Positions 35,754-46,246 are shown, counted from the first letter of the stretch. The stretch: 64,000 nucleotides of DNA from Gammaproteobacteria bacterium HGW-Gammaproteobacteria-11 (GCA_002840055.1 PGZJ01000001.1:434001-498000), one strand, 5' to 3'. Made by a program: numbers and translations. Notes: generated from the sequence alone by a model not told the origin.

Positions 35754-38702
35754 TCAGTCGGGCGCTGTCCTGTCGTCAGGCAGCCACTGCTGCCAGAGAC
35801 GGATGACTCCGTGTCGGAAATCATGAAACTGGTCGCCACTTACCTTGCCCGGCTGCTTTTGCAAGGCCAGACGATGGGCTGCTGCCCGGTAGGCCTTGTA
35901 GGCCTCCTGCAAACACTGCACCTGCTCACCGGCAATCAAGCCAGCCTCATGCAGCCCATCAAGAATTCTGATGTTATCGGTATAACGCAGTAACTCGGGG
36001 TACCGGCACGACCAGGCCAGAACGGCATATTGCACCATAAATTCGATATCAACGATACCACCAGCATCCTGCTTGAGATCAAAGGACTCCTGTTCGAGAA
36101 AAGCGGAAGGACTCAAGCCGCCCTGGGTCGCCTTTGAACCCAGGTTTTCGCGCATTTTCTGACGCATGTCCGCGACTTCTTGCCGCAACTCGTCTTCGTT
36201 GCGCTGACGACCCAGCACCTCGGCGCGGAGATCATCAAAGCGGTGATTCAACCTTTTACATCCTGCCAGAACCCGAGCCCTGACCAGCGCCTGATGTTCC
36301 CAGGTCCAGGCATCCTCGCGTTGATAGCGACCGAAGGCGTCCAGTGAACTGACCAGCAAACCGGATTCACCCGAGGGCCGCAAACGCATGTCCACCTCAT
36401 AGAGCGCCCCCGAGGTCGTCTGCGCGGTCAGCATATGAATGATGCGCTGCCCGAGCCGAGTATAGAAACGGCTGCCGTCAATTGGGCGAGGACCATCGGT
36501 TTCCGCCTGACCATCGGCATCATGGATAAAGACCAGATCCAGATCCGAAGCATGTCCCAGCTCAATGCCACCGACCTTGCCATAACCAACAATGACAAAA
36601 TCCAGTTCGCAGAGACTGCCATCCAGCCGCCGTGGGAAACCGTGACGTAGTGTCATTTCGCGCCAGGCCAGCAGCAACACCTGTTGCAATATCGCCTCGG
36701 CAATCCAGGTCAGATAGTCACTGACCTTCATCAAGGGCAGACTGCCGGCCACTTCTGAGGCGGCTACCCGCAGCACATGGGCGCGCTTGAAGTAACGCAG
36801 CACTTCCATTTGCTGCTCAAGGTCGTCTTCGGCAATGCGCATCAGTTGCTGACGCAACTCGTCAACCAGCTCGTGGGTTTGCGGCGGGCGATAGAGGCGC
36901 CCGGCATTCAATAGTTCATCCAGCACCACAGGGTAGCGGGTAATCTGCTCGGCTATCCACGGGCTGGCGCTGCACAGCACCAAAAGCTCGCGCAATGCAC
37001 CGGGGTTTTCAGTCAGCAGCAGCAAATAGGCAGAGCGCCGCGCCACGGCCTCCACCAGCGGCATGACCCGCTCCAGTGCCAGATCCGGATTATCCTGTTC
37101 AGCAGCCATACCCAGCAAACGCGGCATGAACACATCCAGCCGTTCACGCCCCTGACGCTGCATGGCCCGGACGCGCCCCGAAGCCAACAAGCCTCCGAGC
37201 AATCGCCAGGCCTCATCCGGCTGTTTGAAGCCGGCGCTGGCAAACTGGGCAAGGGCCTGATCCGGTTCCAGTGCACCCTCCCACACCGGAATCCATTCGG
37301 CATGCAACGGGGCATCGGTGCTCATCTCTTCGTCAGGATCGGCAATCACCCCGGCAAAATGCCGGGCGACCCTGGCCCGTTGGGTATCCAGCATGCTGCG
37401 AAACTGGCTCCAGTCCTCAAAGCCCATGCTGAATGCTACCCGAGCCTGGGTTTGCGAATCGGTCGGTAGCATCTGGGTCTGGCGATCATCTATGGCTTGC
37501 AGTACGTGCTCGGTGTCGCGCAGAAAAAGGTAGGCGCCCTTGAGCTCGTCAACTGCCTCATCCGGCAGATAACTGTTGGTTGCCAGCATGTCCAGCACTG
37601 ACAGAATCGGCCGTTGCTGCAGGCCGCGATCACGTCCACCATGAATGAGCTGAAAGGCCTGACCGATAAACTCGACCTCGCGAATCCCGCCCGAGCCCAA
37701 CTTGACGTTGTCCTGCAAGCCCTTGCGCTGCACTTCGCGCTGGATCATCTGCTTCAGTGTGCGCAGTGCCTCGATGGCGGCAAAGTCCAGATAGCGCCGG
37801 TAAACGAAAGGTTTGAGCATGGCCAGCAGTTCTGCGCCCGCTACCTGGTCACCGGCAACGACGCGGGCCTTGATCATGGCATAACGCTCCCAATCACGAC
37901 CCTGACTCTGGTAGTACTGCTCCAGCGCATCAAAGCTGAAGACCAGTGCACCGCTATCGCCATAGGGCCGCAGACGCATATCCACGCGAAAAACAAAGCC
38001 ATCCACGGTAATGGCATCCAGTGCCTTGATCAGCTTCTGACCAACACGGATAAAGAACTCCTGATTCGACAGGCTGCGACGGCCACCCTGGGTTTCACCG
38101 GCTTCAGGGTAAGCAAAGATCAGATCGATATCCGAGGACAGGTTCAGTTCCTGAGCGCCCAGTTTGCCCATGCCCAGCACCACCATATGCTGCAGAGCAC
38201 CGCTCTGCCCCGTGGGTGTACCCTGGCTTTCGCAGGCCCGGCGATACAGCCACTGATAGGCCAGATCCAGGCAGGCATCAGCCATGTCGGAGAGGTCCCG
38301 GGTGGTTTCAGCGGTACTTGCCAGTGAGGTCAGGTCGCGCCAGATAATCCGTACCTGATGCAACTGCCTGAAGCGCCGCAAAACCTGAGCCAACCGCTCC
38401 TCGCTGTCAACCTCGAGCAAGGCTGCATCAAGGCGCTTGAGCAGCTCTCCTCTGTCCAACGATCGCCACAACATCCCATCTTCATGCAGGCGCCACGCCA
38501 ACTGGGGGTCACGACGCAATTGTTCGGCAACAAAGTCGCTGCCAGCCAATACCTGAGGCAATGAATCGAGAAAACCGGGATCAAGCTGATCCAACTGGCT
38601 GTCCAACCCCTGTGCGCCAACGGCTGCTCGCCATTGGGCCTGATGGTGCGATACCAGAGCATCGATAGCTGTCGGCAAGGCAAGGGGTGTTGTAAAGGGC
38701 AT
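35754..38702 (-). CDS. glnE: Bifunctional glutamine synthetase adenylyltransferase / adenylyl-removing enzyme
   Basis: 982 residues with two nucleotidyltransferase domains. The N-terminal (deadenylating) one has GMGKLGAQELNLSSDIDLIF near residue 172; the C-terminal (adenylylating) one has GYGKVGGIELGHASDLDLVF near 705. GlnE modifies a Tyr of glutamine synthetase in response to PII and glutamine. Start ATG at 38702. It is divergent from aceE with a 227-bp shared upstream region. Confidence 0.96.
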   Translation of the reverse strand: MPFTTPLALPTAIDALVSHHQAQWRAAVGAQGLDSQLDQLDPGFLDSLPQVLAGSDFVAEQLRRDPQLAWRLHEDGMLWRSLDRGELLKRLDAALLEVDSEERLAQVLRRFRQLHQVRIIWRDLTSLASTAETTRDLSDMADACLDLAYQWLYRRACESQGTPTGQSGALQHMVVLGMGKLGAQELNLSSDIDLIFAYPEAGETQGGRRSLSNQEFFIRVGQKLIKALDAITVDGFVFRVDMRLRPYGDSGALVFSFDALEQYYQSQGRDWERYAMIKARVVAGDQVAGAELLAMLKPFVYRRYLDFAAIEALRTLKQMIQREVQRKGLQDNVKLGSGGIREVEFIGQAFQLIHGGRDRGLQQRPILSVLDMLATNSYLPDEAVDELKGAYLFLRDTEHVLQAIDDRQTQMLPTDSQTQARVAFSMGFEDWSQFRSMLDTQRARVARHFAGVIADPDEEMSTDAPLHAEWIPVWEGALEPDQALAQFASAGFKQPDEAWRLLGGLLASGRVRAMQRQGRERLDVFMPRLLGMAAEQDNPDLALERVMPLVEAVARRSAYLLLLTENPGALRELLVLCSASPWIAEQITRYPVVLDELLNAGRLYRPPQTHELVDELRQQLMRIAEDDLEQQMEVLRYFKRAHVLRVAASEVAGSLPLMKVSDYLTWIAEAILQQVLLLAWREMTLRHGFPRRLDGSLCELDFVIVGYGKVGGIELGHASDLDLVFIHDADGQAETDGPRPIDGSRFYTRLGQRIIHMLTAQTTSGALYEVDMRLRPSGESGLLVSSLDAFGRYQREDAWTWEHQALVRARVLAGCKRLNHRFDDLRAEVLGRQRNEDELRQEVADMRQKMRENLGSKATQGGLSPSAFLEQESFDLKQDAGGIVDIEFMVQYAVLAWSCRYPELLRYTDNIRILDGLHEAGLIAGEQVQCLQEAYKAYRAAAHRLALQKQPGKVSGDQFHDFRHGVIRLWQQWLPDDRTAPD

Positions 38703-38788
38703 GGTCTATCCTGAATAAAACACAGGCGTGCAGCTTGCCATGGCCAAGCGCAATGGAAAAGGGCAGAACATTTACAACGCGGGAATAA

Positions 38789-38803
38789 TGTAGCCTAACT
38801 ACA
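38789..38803. promoter_or_regulatory. 15-bp palindrome upstream of aceE, operator-like site 1
   Basis: TGTAG-CCTAA-CTACA, an interrupted palindrome. It matches site 2 at 12 of 15 positions and its centre lies 52 bp, about five helical turns, from that of site 2. Regulator unknown. Confidence 0.5.
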
Positions 38804-38840
38804 AAAAAATCATTAAATTAGCTAGATAATTGCAGATTTA

Positions 38841-38855
38841 TGTAGTTAAACTACA
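38841..38855. promoter_or_regulatory. 15-bp perfect palindrome upstream of aceE, operator-like site 2
   Basis: TGTAGTTAAACTACA, a perfect 7-1-7 palindrome 75 bp before the aceE start. It resembles the TGTAAT-type dyads bound by HexR-like sugar-metabolism repressors, but that is only a visual similarity. Confidence 0.6.
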
Positions 38856-38876
38856 AATACACTCAAAAAACAGTCA

Positions 38877-38900
38877 CGGTAGTTTGGATAAAAACTACCG
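38877..38900 (+). promoter_or_regulatory. Hairpin in the aceE leader
   Basis: CGGTAGTTT (38877-38885) pairs with AAACTACCG (38892-38900) around a 6-nt loop, a 9-bp stem ending 29 bp before the aceE ATG. Its core (TAGTTT..AAACTA) is related to the two palindromes upstream, so it may be a third degenerate binding site or an mRNA stem-loop. Confidence 0.5.
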
Positions 38901-38929
38901 GTTGGACCCACAAGGTCTGGAGCTAAACA

Positions 38930-41584
38930 ATGAAGCAAGATGATATCGACCCACTCGAAACCCAAGAATGGCTCGACGCACTGGAATCGGTTCTTGATAA
39001 AGAGGGCGAGGACCGCGCCCACTACCTGATGACCCGCCTGGGCGAACTGGCCAGCCGAAGCGGCACTCCACTGCCTTACGCCATCACCACGCCCTACCGC
39101 AATACTATTCCGGTCAGCCATGAAGCGCGCATGCCCGGCGATCTGTTCATGGAACGGCGCATCCGCTCCATGGTGCGCTGGAACGCGCTGGCCATGGTCA
39201 TGCGCACCAACCAGCAGGATCCGGATCTGGGCGGCCACATTTCCACCTTTGCCTCCAGCGCGACCCTGTACGATATCGGTTTCAACTACTTCTTCAAGGC
39301 ACCGACCGACGAGCACGGTGGCGATCTGGTGTTTTTCCAGGGCCACGCCTCACCCGGCATCTATGCCCGCGCCTTCCTCGAAGGCCGCATCAGCGAAGAC
39401 CAGCTCGATAACTTCCGGCAGGAAACCGGTGGCAAGGGCCTGTCGTCCTACCCGCACCCCTGGCTGATGCCGGACTTCTGGCAGTTCCCAACCGTATCCA
39501 TGGGTCTGGGCCCGATTCAGGCGATCTACCAGGCGCGCTTCATGAAGTATCTGGAGCACCGCGGCTTTATCGAGCCTGGGAAGCAGAAGGTCTGGTGTTT
39601 TGTTGGCGACGGCGAAACCGATGAACCCGAATCACTGGGCGCCATTTCCCTGGCCGGTCGTGAAAAACTCGACAACCTGATCTTCGTTATCAACTGCAAC
39701 CTGCAGCGCCTGGACGGTCCGGTACGCGGCAACGGCAAGATCATTCAGGAACTGGAAGGCAGCTTCCGCGGCGCCGACTGGAACGTGATAAAGGTGATCT
39801 GGGGGCGTATGTGGGATCCGTTGTTCGCCCAGGACCACGACGGCCTGCTGCAACAGCGCATGGAAGAAGCCGTGGACGGCGACTATCAGAACTACAAGGC
39901 CAATGACGGCGCCTATGTGCGCGAGCACTTTTTTGGTACCCGTCCCGAGTTGATGGAGATGGTAAAGGACCTGTCCGACGAGGAAATCTGGAAGCTCAAC
40001 CGCGGCGGCCATGATCCCTACAAGGTTTACGCCGCTTATCACGAAGCGGTCAACCACAAGGACCAACCAACGGTCATTCTGGCCAAGACTATCAAGGGCT
40101 ATGGTACCGGCGCCGGTCAGGGCCAGAACACCGCGCACAACACGAAAAAGGTTGATATCGACAGCCTGAAGAAATTCCGCGACCGCTTCGACATTCCGGT
40201 CAACGACAAGGACCTGGAGAAGCTGCCGTTCTTCAAGCCCGAAGAAGGCAGTGCCGAATACAAGTACCTGCATTCGCGCCGGGAAAAGCTCGGCGGCTAT
40301 ATGCCCCAGCGCCGGGTCGAGAGCTTCAAGGTACCGGTGCCGCCGCTGGACAGCCTCAAGGCCATTCTTGATGGCAGCGGCGACCGTGAGATATCCACCA
40401 CCATGGCCTTTGTGCGGATCATTTCGCAATTGGTCAAGGACAAGGAGCTTGGTTCACGCATCGTGCCCATCGTGCCCGACGAGGCACGCACCTTTGGCAT
40501 GGAGGGCATGTTTCGCCAACTGGGTATCTACTCCTCGGTCGGTCAGTTGTACGAGCCCGTGGACAAGGACCAGGTCATGTTCTACCGCGAGGACAAGAAG
40601 GGCCAGATCCTCGAGGAAGGCATCAACGAAGCCGGTGCCATGTCCAGCTGGATCGCTGCCGCGACCGCCTACAGCACCTACAATCAGCCGATGCTGCCGT
40701 TCTACATCTTCTATTCGATGTTCGGTTTCCAGCGTATCGGCGATCTGGCCTGGGCCGCTGGCGACAGCCGTGCCAAAGGCTTCCTGATTGGCGGTACCGC
40801 AGGACGCACGACGCTTAACGGTGAAGGTCTGCAGCATGAAGATGGTCACAGCCATATTCTCGCCTCAACCATTCCCAACTGCCGCAGCTATGACCCGACC
40901 TATGGCTACGAGCTGGCGGTGATCATCCGCGAAGGCGCACGGCGAATGATGGAGGAGCAGGAAAACGTCTACTACTACCTGACCGTCATGAACGAAGCCT
41001 ACGTGCAGCCGCCGATGCCCAAGGGCAAGGACGTGGAAGAAGGCATCATGCGCGGCATGTACCTGCTTGAAGGCAGCAAACCCGGCAAACTGCATGTACA
41101 ACTGATGGGCAGTGGCACCATTCTGCGCGAGATTCGCGAAGCAGCGACCATTCTCAAGCAGGACTTCGACATCACCTCCGACATCTGGAGCGTCACCAGC
41201 TTCAACGAGCTGCGTCGCGATGGCCTGGACGTGGAACGCTGGAACCGCCTGCATCCGACCAGGAAACCCCGCGTCAGCTTTGTCGAACAGAATCTGGCCA
41301 AGCGCAGCGGTCCGGTCATTGCTTCGACCGATTACATGAAGCTGTTTGCCGAACAGATTCGCCAATGGGTGCCAGGCACATTCAAGGTGCTGGGCACCGA
41401 TGGCTTTGGCCGCAGCGACAGCCGCCGCAAACTGCGTCACTTCTTTGAAGTGGATCGCTACTGGGTAGCCTACTCCGCGCTCTCGGCGCTGGTGGAATCC
41501 GGTGATCTGAAACCCAAGGTCCTGACCGACGCGCTCAAGACCTTCGGTATCGATCCCGAGAAAACCAATCCGCTGGATTGCTGA
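38930..41584 (+). CDS. aceE: Pyruvate dehydrogenase E1 component (homodimeric type)
   Basis: 884 residues, the length of the homodimeric gammaproteobacterial E1. The thiamine diphosphate site WCFVGDGETDEPESLGAI lies at about 222-240 with the NLQRLDGPV continuation, and HGHSHIL-type residues follow in the LQHEDGHSHILASTIPN segment. It decarboxylates pyruvate and reductively acetylates the lipoyl groups of AceF. ATG at 38930 follows CTGGAG. It is co-transcribed with aceF, 10 bp downstream. Confidence 0.97.
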   Translation: MKQDDIDPLETQEWLDALESVLDKEGEDRAHYLMTRLGELASRSGTPLPYAITTPYRNTIPVSHEARMPGDLFMERRIRSMVRWNALAMVMRTNQQDPDLGGHISTFASSATLYDIGFNYFFKAPTDEHGGDLVFFQGHASPGIYARAFLEGRISEDQLDNFRQETGGKGLSSYPHPWLMPDFWQFPTVSMGLGPIQAIYQARFMKYLEHRGFIEPGKQKVWCFVGDGETDEPESLGAISLAGREKLDNLIFVINCNLQRLDGPVRGNGKIIQELEGSFRGADWNVIKVIWGRMWDPLFAQDHDGLLQQRMEEAVDGDYQNYKANDGAYVREHFFGTRPELMEMVKDLSDEEIWKLNRGGHDPYKVYAAYHEAVNHKDQPTVILAKTIKGYGTGAGQGQNTAHNTKKVDIDSLKKFRDRFDIPVNDKDLEKLPFFKPEEGSAEYKYLHSRREKLGGYMPQRRVESFKVPVPPLDSLKAILDGSGDREISTTMAFVRIISQLVKDKELGSRIVPIVPDEARTFGMEGMFRQLGIYSSVGQLYEPVDKDQVMFYREDKKGQILEEGINEAGAMSSWIAAATAYSTYNQPMLPFYIFYSMFGFQRIGDLAWAAGDSRAKGFLIGGTAGRTTLNGEGLQHEDGHSHILASTIPNCRSYDPTYGYELAVIIREGARRMMEEQENVYYYLTVMNEAYVQPPMPKGKDVEEGIMRGMYLLEGSKPGKLHVQLMGSGTILREIREAATILKQDFDITSDIWSVTSFNELRRDGLDVERWNRLHPTRKPRVSFVEQNLAKRSGPVIASTDYMKLFAEQIRQWVPGTFKVLGTDGFGRSDSRRKLRHFFEVDRYWVAYSALSALVESGDLKPKVLTDALKTFGIDPEKTNPLDC

Positions 41585-41594
41585 GGAGAACGCC

Positions 41595-43277
41595 ATGAGT
41601 GAAGTGATCAAAGTACCTGGCATCGGCGACGGCGCGGGCGAAGTCATCGAGATACTGGTCAAGGTCGGCGACAAGGTCGAGGCCGAGCAGAGCCTGGTCA
41701 CCCTGGAGTCGGACAAGGCCAGCATGGAAATCCCCTGCCCCAAGGCCGGCACTATCAAATCGATCAAGGTCAAGATCGGCGATAGCCTGAAGGAAGGCGA
41801 CGAGCTGATCGAGCTGGAGTCCGAAGGCGCCGACGCCGGCAAGGAGAAGGAGCAAAAAGCGGACAAAGACAAGTCTGAAGCCCCCGCCAGCAACAAGGAC
41901 CAGCAGCCGAAAACCAAAACGGAATCCGGAGATAGAAAAGCCGCCAGCGACAAGCAGGCTTCTGGCAGCTCGGTACAGCCAGTAAAGATTCCCGACCTCG
42001 GCTCGGACAGCATGGCCAAGGTTATCGAGATTCTGGTCAAAAAAGGCGACAGCGTAGAAGTCGACCAGTCGCTGATCGTGCTGGAGTCCGACAAGGCCAG
42101 CATGGAGATCCCCTCGCCGGTCGCGGGCACTGTCGAGTCGGTGGACATCAAGCAGGACCAGGACGCCGGAACCGGTGACCTGATCCTGCATATGAAGGTC
42201 GCAGGCGAGACGCCTAAAGCGCCAGACGAATCTGAAAAGGCTGATAAATCCGGCAAGGAGAGCAGCCCAAAAGCGGATAACGGCTCAGCGAACAAAGCCT
42301 CTGAAAAAGCCGAGGATGCCGAACAGAACGAAACGCCTCCGCCAGTCGGTGGCCCAAGCCGCGAAGGCACCAAGGTTCATGCCGGCCCTTCCGTGCGTCT
42401 GCTCGCCCGTGAGTTCGGCGTCAATCTGGCCGAGGTCAAACCCAGCGGGCCCCGCGAGCGTATTCTCAAGGAAGACCTGCAGAATCACGTCAAGTCAGTG
42501 ATGAAGCACAGCAAGAGCGCGCCTGCGACGGCAGGCGGTTCCGGCATACCCGCCGTACCGGAAATCGATTTCAGCCGCTTTGGCGAAATCGAGGTCAAGG
42601 ACATGACCCGTTTACAGCAGATCGGCGCGGCCAATATCCACCGCAGTTGGTTGAACGTGCCGCACGTGACCCAGTTTGACCTGGCCGATATCAGCGAACT
42701 GGAAACATTCCGCAAGGACCAGAAGGCCGTGGCGGAAAAGGCCGGCGTCAAGCTGACCATACTGCCCTTCCTGCTCAAGGCCTGTGCCCACCTGCTGCGT
42801 GAGCAGGCCAACTTCAATGTCTCGTTGGCACCCAACGGCAAACAGTTAATCCACAAGCACTACGTGCATATCGGTTTTGCCGTGGACACACCGGATGGTC
42901 TGATGGTCCCGGTGATCCGTGACGTGGACAAGAAGAGTCTGCTGCAACTGGCAGGCGAGGCCGCCGAACTGGCAGACAAGGCGCGCAACAAGAAACTGAG
43001 TGCCGACGGCATGCAGGGCGCCTGCTTTACCATCTCCAGTCTGGGTCATATTGGTGGTACTTACTTCACACCGATAGTCAACGCCCCGGAAGTGGCGATC
43101 CTTGGCGTATCCAAGGCAACCCTGCAGCCGGTGTGGGATGGCAATGCATTCCAGCCGAAATTGATGCTGCCGCTATCGTTGTCCTACGACCACCGCGCCA
43201 TCAACGGCGCTGCGGCCGCGCAGTTCACCAAGCGGTTGGGGGAGTTGCTGGGGGATATCAGGTCGATGCTGTTGTAA
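41595..43277 (+). CDS. aceF: Dihydrolipoyllysine-residue acetyltransferase (pyruvate dehydrogenase E2)
   Basis: 560 residues with two lipoyl domains (ESDKAS lysines at 41 and 167), Ala/Lys-rich linkers, a peripheral subunit-binding domain (VRLLAREFGVNLAEVKPSGP) and a catalytic core ending in LSYDHRAINGAAAAQF. The core motif has Asn where E. coli E2 has Asp, as known in Azotobacter E2p. The start ATG has GAGGAG upstream. A dihydrolipoamide dehydrogenase gene is not adjacent. It ends in a repeat-rich gap convergent with clpB. Confidence 0.96.
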   Translation: MSEVIKVPGIGDGAGEVIEILVKVGDKVEAEQSLVTLESDKASMEIPCPKAGTIKSIKVKIGDSLKEGDELIELESEGADAGKEKEQKADKDKSEAPASNKDQQPKTKTESGDRKAASDKQASGSSVQPVKIPDLGSDSMAKVIEILVKKGDSVEVDQSLIVLESDKASMEIPSPVAGTVESVDIKQDQDAGTGDLILHMKVAGETPKAPDESEKADKSGKESSPKADNGSANKASEKAEDAEQNETPPPVGGPSREGTKVHAGPSVRLLAREFGVNLAEVKPSGPRERILKEDLQNHVKSVMKHSKSAPATAGGSGIPAVPEIDFSRFGEIEVKDMTRLQQIGAANIHRSWLNVPHVTQFDLADISELETFRKDQKAVAEKAGVKLTILPFLLKACAHLLREQANFNVSLAPNGKQLIHKHYVHIGFAVDTPDGLMVPVIRDVDKKSLLQLAGEAAELADKARNKKLSADGMQGACFTISSLGHIGGTYFTPIVNAPEVAILGVSKATLQPVWDGNAFQPKLMLPLSLSYDHRAINGAAAAQFTKRLGELLGDIRSMLL

Positions 43278-43288
43278 CTTCCCTGGGA

Positions 43289-43310
43289 GTGTCGAGTTCC
43301 AGCTCGACAC
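43289..43310. repeat. GTGTCGAG-type hairpin, aceF side
   Basis: GTGTCGAG - 6 nt - CTCGACAC, a perfect 8-bp stem just after aceF. The same hairpin, in opposite orientation, recurs at 46301-46322 and 46426-46447 on the other side of clpB. Confidence 0.75.
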
Positions 43311-43343
43311 AACACCTCAACCAATACTCCGCAGCCACGGTCA

Positions 43344-43369
43344 TTCGCGGCGGGGCCGCCGCTCCTACC
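43344..43369 (-). repeat. REP element, inverted copy
   Basis: Reverse complement of the pseudomonad-type unit GGTGGGAGCGGCGGCCTCGC (24 of 26 bases match the copy at 43391-43416). With that copy it forms an inverted pair 21 bp apart. Confidence 0.8.
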
Positions 43370-43390
43370 AGAAAAGCGCTCGCCACAGCA

Positions 43391-43416
43391 GGTGGGAGCG
43401 GCGGCCTCGCCGCGAA
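43391..43416 (+). repeat. REP element
   Basis: 26-bp unit containing GGCGGCCTCGCCGCGAA with internal dyad symmetry; identical to the copy at 46334-46359. The inverted pair in the aceF-clpB gap could serve as a bidirectional transcription stop or mRNA-stabilising structure. Confidence 0.82.
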
Positions 43417-43452
43417 AGAGCCTAGAAAACAAACATCAGCCTCGAAGAAACC

Positions 43453-46020
43453 TCAGACGCCAAATACGAAAGCATCATCCTCAACCTTGGCCTTGATGGT
43501 CACCCCCGGCGCGAAATCACCAGCTAGGATACGCTGCGCCAACGGGTTCTCGATCCAGCGCTGAATTGCGCGTTTGAGCGGACGTGCGCCATACACCGGG
43601 TCGTACCCCACAGCAATCAACTTCTCCAGCGCCTCGTCGGTCAGCTCCAGCTTCAGCTCACGCTCGGCCAGACGCACGCCCAGACGCTGCATCTGAATCC
43701 CGGCGATACCGGCAATCTGCTCCTTGCCCAGCGGCTCGAATACCACAACCTCATCGATCCGGTTGATAAACTCCGGCCGGAAGTGCTGCCCGATGGCATC
43801 CATCACCGCGGCATGCTGCGCCTCGGTATCACCGACCAGCTCCTGAATCTGCGCCGAACCCAGGTTCGAGGTCATGACGATCACGGTATTGCGGAAATCC
43901 ACAGTACGACCCTGACTATCAGTCAGGCGGCCATCTTCGAGCACCTGCAACAGCACGTTGAACACGTCCGGGTGAGCCTTCTCGACCTCGTCCAGCAGGA
44001 TCACCGAATAAGGCTTGCGCCGCACTGCTTCGGTCAGATAACCACCCTCCTCGTAACCGACATACCCCGGAGGTGCGCCGATCAAGCGGGCCACTGAATG
44101 CTTTTCCATAAATTCGGACATATCGATCCGCACCATGGCCTCCTCGGTATCGAAGAGGAATTCGGCCAGCGCCTTGCACAGCTCGGTCTTGCCCACCCCG
44201 GTCGGCCCGAGGAACATGAAGGAGCCGCTGGGCCGATTCGGATCACTCAGACCGGCACGCGAGCGGCGCACCGCGTTGGACACCGCCACTACCGCTTCAT
44301 GCTGGCCAATCACCCGCTTGTGCAGGCCCTCTTCCATGCGCAGCAGCTTGTCGCGCTCGCCTTCGAGCATCTTGGACACCGGAATACCGGTCCACTTGGA
44401 TACCACTTCGGCGATTTCTTCCTCGGTCACCTTGCTGCGCAGCAATTGGTTCTCGGTCGGACCGTGCTGCTCGGCCATCTGCTGGCTGCGCTCAAGGTCC
44501 GGAATGATACCGTATTGCAGTTCCGCCATGCGGTTCAGATCGCCCTTGCGACGGGCGGCCTCAAGCTCCTGACGAGCCTGCTCGATTTTTTCCTGGATCT
44601 GCGCCGAGCCCTGCACGTCGGCCTTCTCAGCCTTCCAGATTTCCTCAAGGTCGGCATACTCGCGCTCCAGCCGGACGATATCCTCCTTGAGTTTCTCCAG
44701 GCGCTTGAGCGCCGCATCGTCTTCTTCCTTCTTCAGCGCTTCACGCTCGACCTTGAGCTGAATCAGCCGCCGTTCCAGACGGTCCAGTACCTCCGGCTTG
44801 GAATCAATTTCCATACGAATACGGCTGGCCGCCTCGTCAATCAGGTCGATGGCCTTGTCCGGCAATTGCCGGTCGGTAATGTAGCGGTGGCTGAGCTTGG
44901 CTGCGGCAATGATCGCGCTGTCGGTAATGGCTACCTTATGGTGAACTTCGTAGCGCTCCTTCAGGCCGCGCAGGATAGCGATGGTATCCTCCTCGGACGG
45001 CTCGTCGACCAGCACCTTCTGAAAGCGCCGCTCCAACGCCGCATCCTTTTCGATGTACTTGCGGTACTCGTCCAGTGTGGTCGCGCCGACACAGTGCAGC
45101 TCACCACGGGCCAGCGCCGGCTTGAGCATATTGCCGGCATCCATCGAGCCCTCGGCCTTGCCGGCACCGACCATGGTGTGCAGCTCGTCGATAAACAGAA
45201 TGACCCGGCCTTCCTGCTTGCCGAGTTCATTCAATACGGCCTTCAGCCGCTCTTCGAACTCGCCCCGGAATTTGGCACCGGCAATCAGCGAGCCCATATC
45301 CAGCGACAACAGGCGCTTGTCACGCAGGCCATCGGGCACCTCACCGTTGATGATGCGCTGCGCCAGACCCTCGACAATGGCGGTCTTGCCTACACCGGGC
45401 TCGCCGATCAGTACCGGGTTGTTCTTGGTCCGACGCTGCAGGACCTGAATGGTCCGACGGATTTCGTCATCGCGGCCAATCACCGGGTCAAGTTTGCCCT
45501 CCTCGGCCTTTTTGGTCAGATCGACAGTGTACTTGTCCAATGCCTGGCGCGACTCTTCGGCGTTAGGGTCGTTCACCGACTCACCGCCCCGCAGGTTGCT
45601 GATGGCATTTTCCAGCGCTTTTTTCGAAACACCCTGGCCCAGCAGGATCTTGCTGACCGCCGAGCTGCCCTCCATCGCGGCCAGTAGTACCAGCTCACTG
45701 GAAATAAACTGGTCATTGTTCTGCTGGGCCAGTCGATCCGCCTGATTCAGCAGGCGACCCAGATCCTGGGACATGCTGATATCGCCGGTCGGGTTGCTGA
45801 TGGTCGGCAACTTGTCCAGTGCATCGATCAGCGCTGCGCGCAGGGCATTGGTGTCAAAGCCAACCTGCCGCAGCAGCGGTTTGACTGAACCCTGTTGCTG
45901 ATCCAGCAAGGCCAGGATCAGGTGCAGAGGATCAATCTGGTTATGGTCGCGGCCAACGGCCAATGACTGGGCATCGGACAGGGCTACCTGAAGTTTGCTG
46001 GTGAAACGGTCAATGCGCAT
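43453..46020 (-). CDS. clpB: Disaggregating chaperone ClpB
   Basis: 855 residues from the ATG at 46020 ([14 protein letters not shown]). N-terminal domain, AAA-1 with Walker A GEPGVGKT near 205, the coiled-coil middle domain (about 410-530) and AAA-2 with GPTGVGKT near 605 followed by [13 protein letters not shown]. ClpB resolves aggregates with DnaK. The sigma-32-like promoter directly upstream supports heat-shock control. The gene is bounded on both sides by the repeat clusters. Confidence 0.97.
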   Translation of the reverse strand: MRIDRFTSKLQVALSDAQSLAVGRDHNQIDPLHLILALLDQQQGSVKPLLRQVGFDTNALRAALIDALDKLPTISNPTGDISMSQDLGRLLNQADRLAQQNNDQFISSELVLLAAMEGSSAVSKILLGQGVSKKALENAISNLRGGESVNDPNAEESRQALDKYTVDLTKKAEEGKLDPVIGRDDEIRRTIQVLQRRTKNNPVLIGEPGVGKTAIVEGLAQRIINGEVPDGLRDKRLLSLDMGSLIAGAKFRGEFEERLKAVLNELGKQEGRVILFIDELHTMVGAGKAEGSMDAGNMLKPALARGELHCVGATTLDEYRKYIEKDAALERRFQKVLVDEPSEEDTIAILRGLKERYEVHHKVAITDSAIIAAAKLSHRYITDRQLPDKAIDLIDEAASRIRMEIDSKPEVLDRLERRLIQLKVEREALKKEEDDAALKRLEKLKEDIVRLEREYADLEEIWKAEKADVQGSAQIQEKIEQARQELEAARRKGDLNRMAELQYGIIPDLERSQQMAEQHGPTENQLLRSKVTEEEIAEVVSKWTGIPVSKMLEGERDKLLRMEEGLHKRVIGQHEAVVAVSNAVRRSRAGLSDPNRPSGSFMFLGPTGVGKTELCKALAEFLFDTEEAMVRIDMSEFMEKHSVARLIGAPPGYVGYEEGGYLTEAVRRKPYSVILLDEVEKAHPDVFNVLLQVLEDGRLTDSQGRTVDFRNTVIVMTSNLGSAQIQELVGDTEAQHAAVMDAIGQHFRPEFINRIDEVVVFEPLGKEQIAGIAGIQMQRLGVRLAERELKLELTDEALEKLIAVGYDPVYGARPLKRAIQRWIENPLAQRILAGDFAPGVTIKAKVEDDAFVFGV

Positions 46021-46089
46021 GATCTGCCATCCTGTCTTGATAATCGCCGCCACACAGGCTCGCGATGGGATTCAATGAGTATGGACTAT

Positions 46090-46117
46090 AGATAGGGCTG
46101 ATTATTGGTCTTTCAAG
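46090..46117 (-). promoter_or_regulatory. Sigma-32 (heat-shock) promoter of clpB
   Basis: On the minus strand, CTTGAAA (46111-46117) is followed after 13 bp by CCCTATCT (46090-46097), close to the RpoH consensus CTTGAAA-N11-16-CCCCATnT. It lies about 70 bp before the clpB ATG. Confidence 0.8.
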
Positions 46118-46246
46118 TGTGCAAAAATTGATCAGGGTCAAAATATTGTCGGATTAACCTGCAACGACCGGGAATTCCGGATTGTGCCGTGGCGTCTCGA
46201 GCGGGATATCTGCACTCTCAGAACTCGCCGCGAAGAGCCTAGGTCA

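Noticed and set aside
40865..42373. Long minus-strand frame opposite aceE/aceF
   Set aside because: Ser/Leu-rich antisense shadow of the strongly supported aceE and aceF frames.
43184..43432. Short open frame reading FRGEAAAPT-like peptides
   Set aside because: It is the translation of the REP elements, a common false gene in pseudomonads; a similar frame at 46138-46503 was rejected for the same reason.
44098..45687. 529-codon plus-strand frame opposite clpB
   Set aside because: Antisense shadow of clpB with low-complexity Gln/Leu composition.
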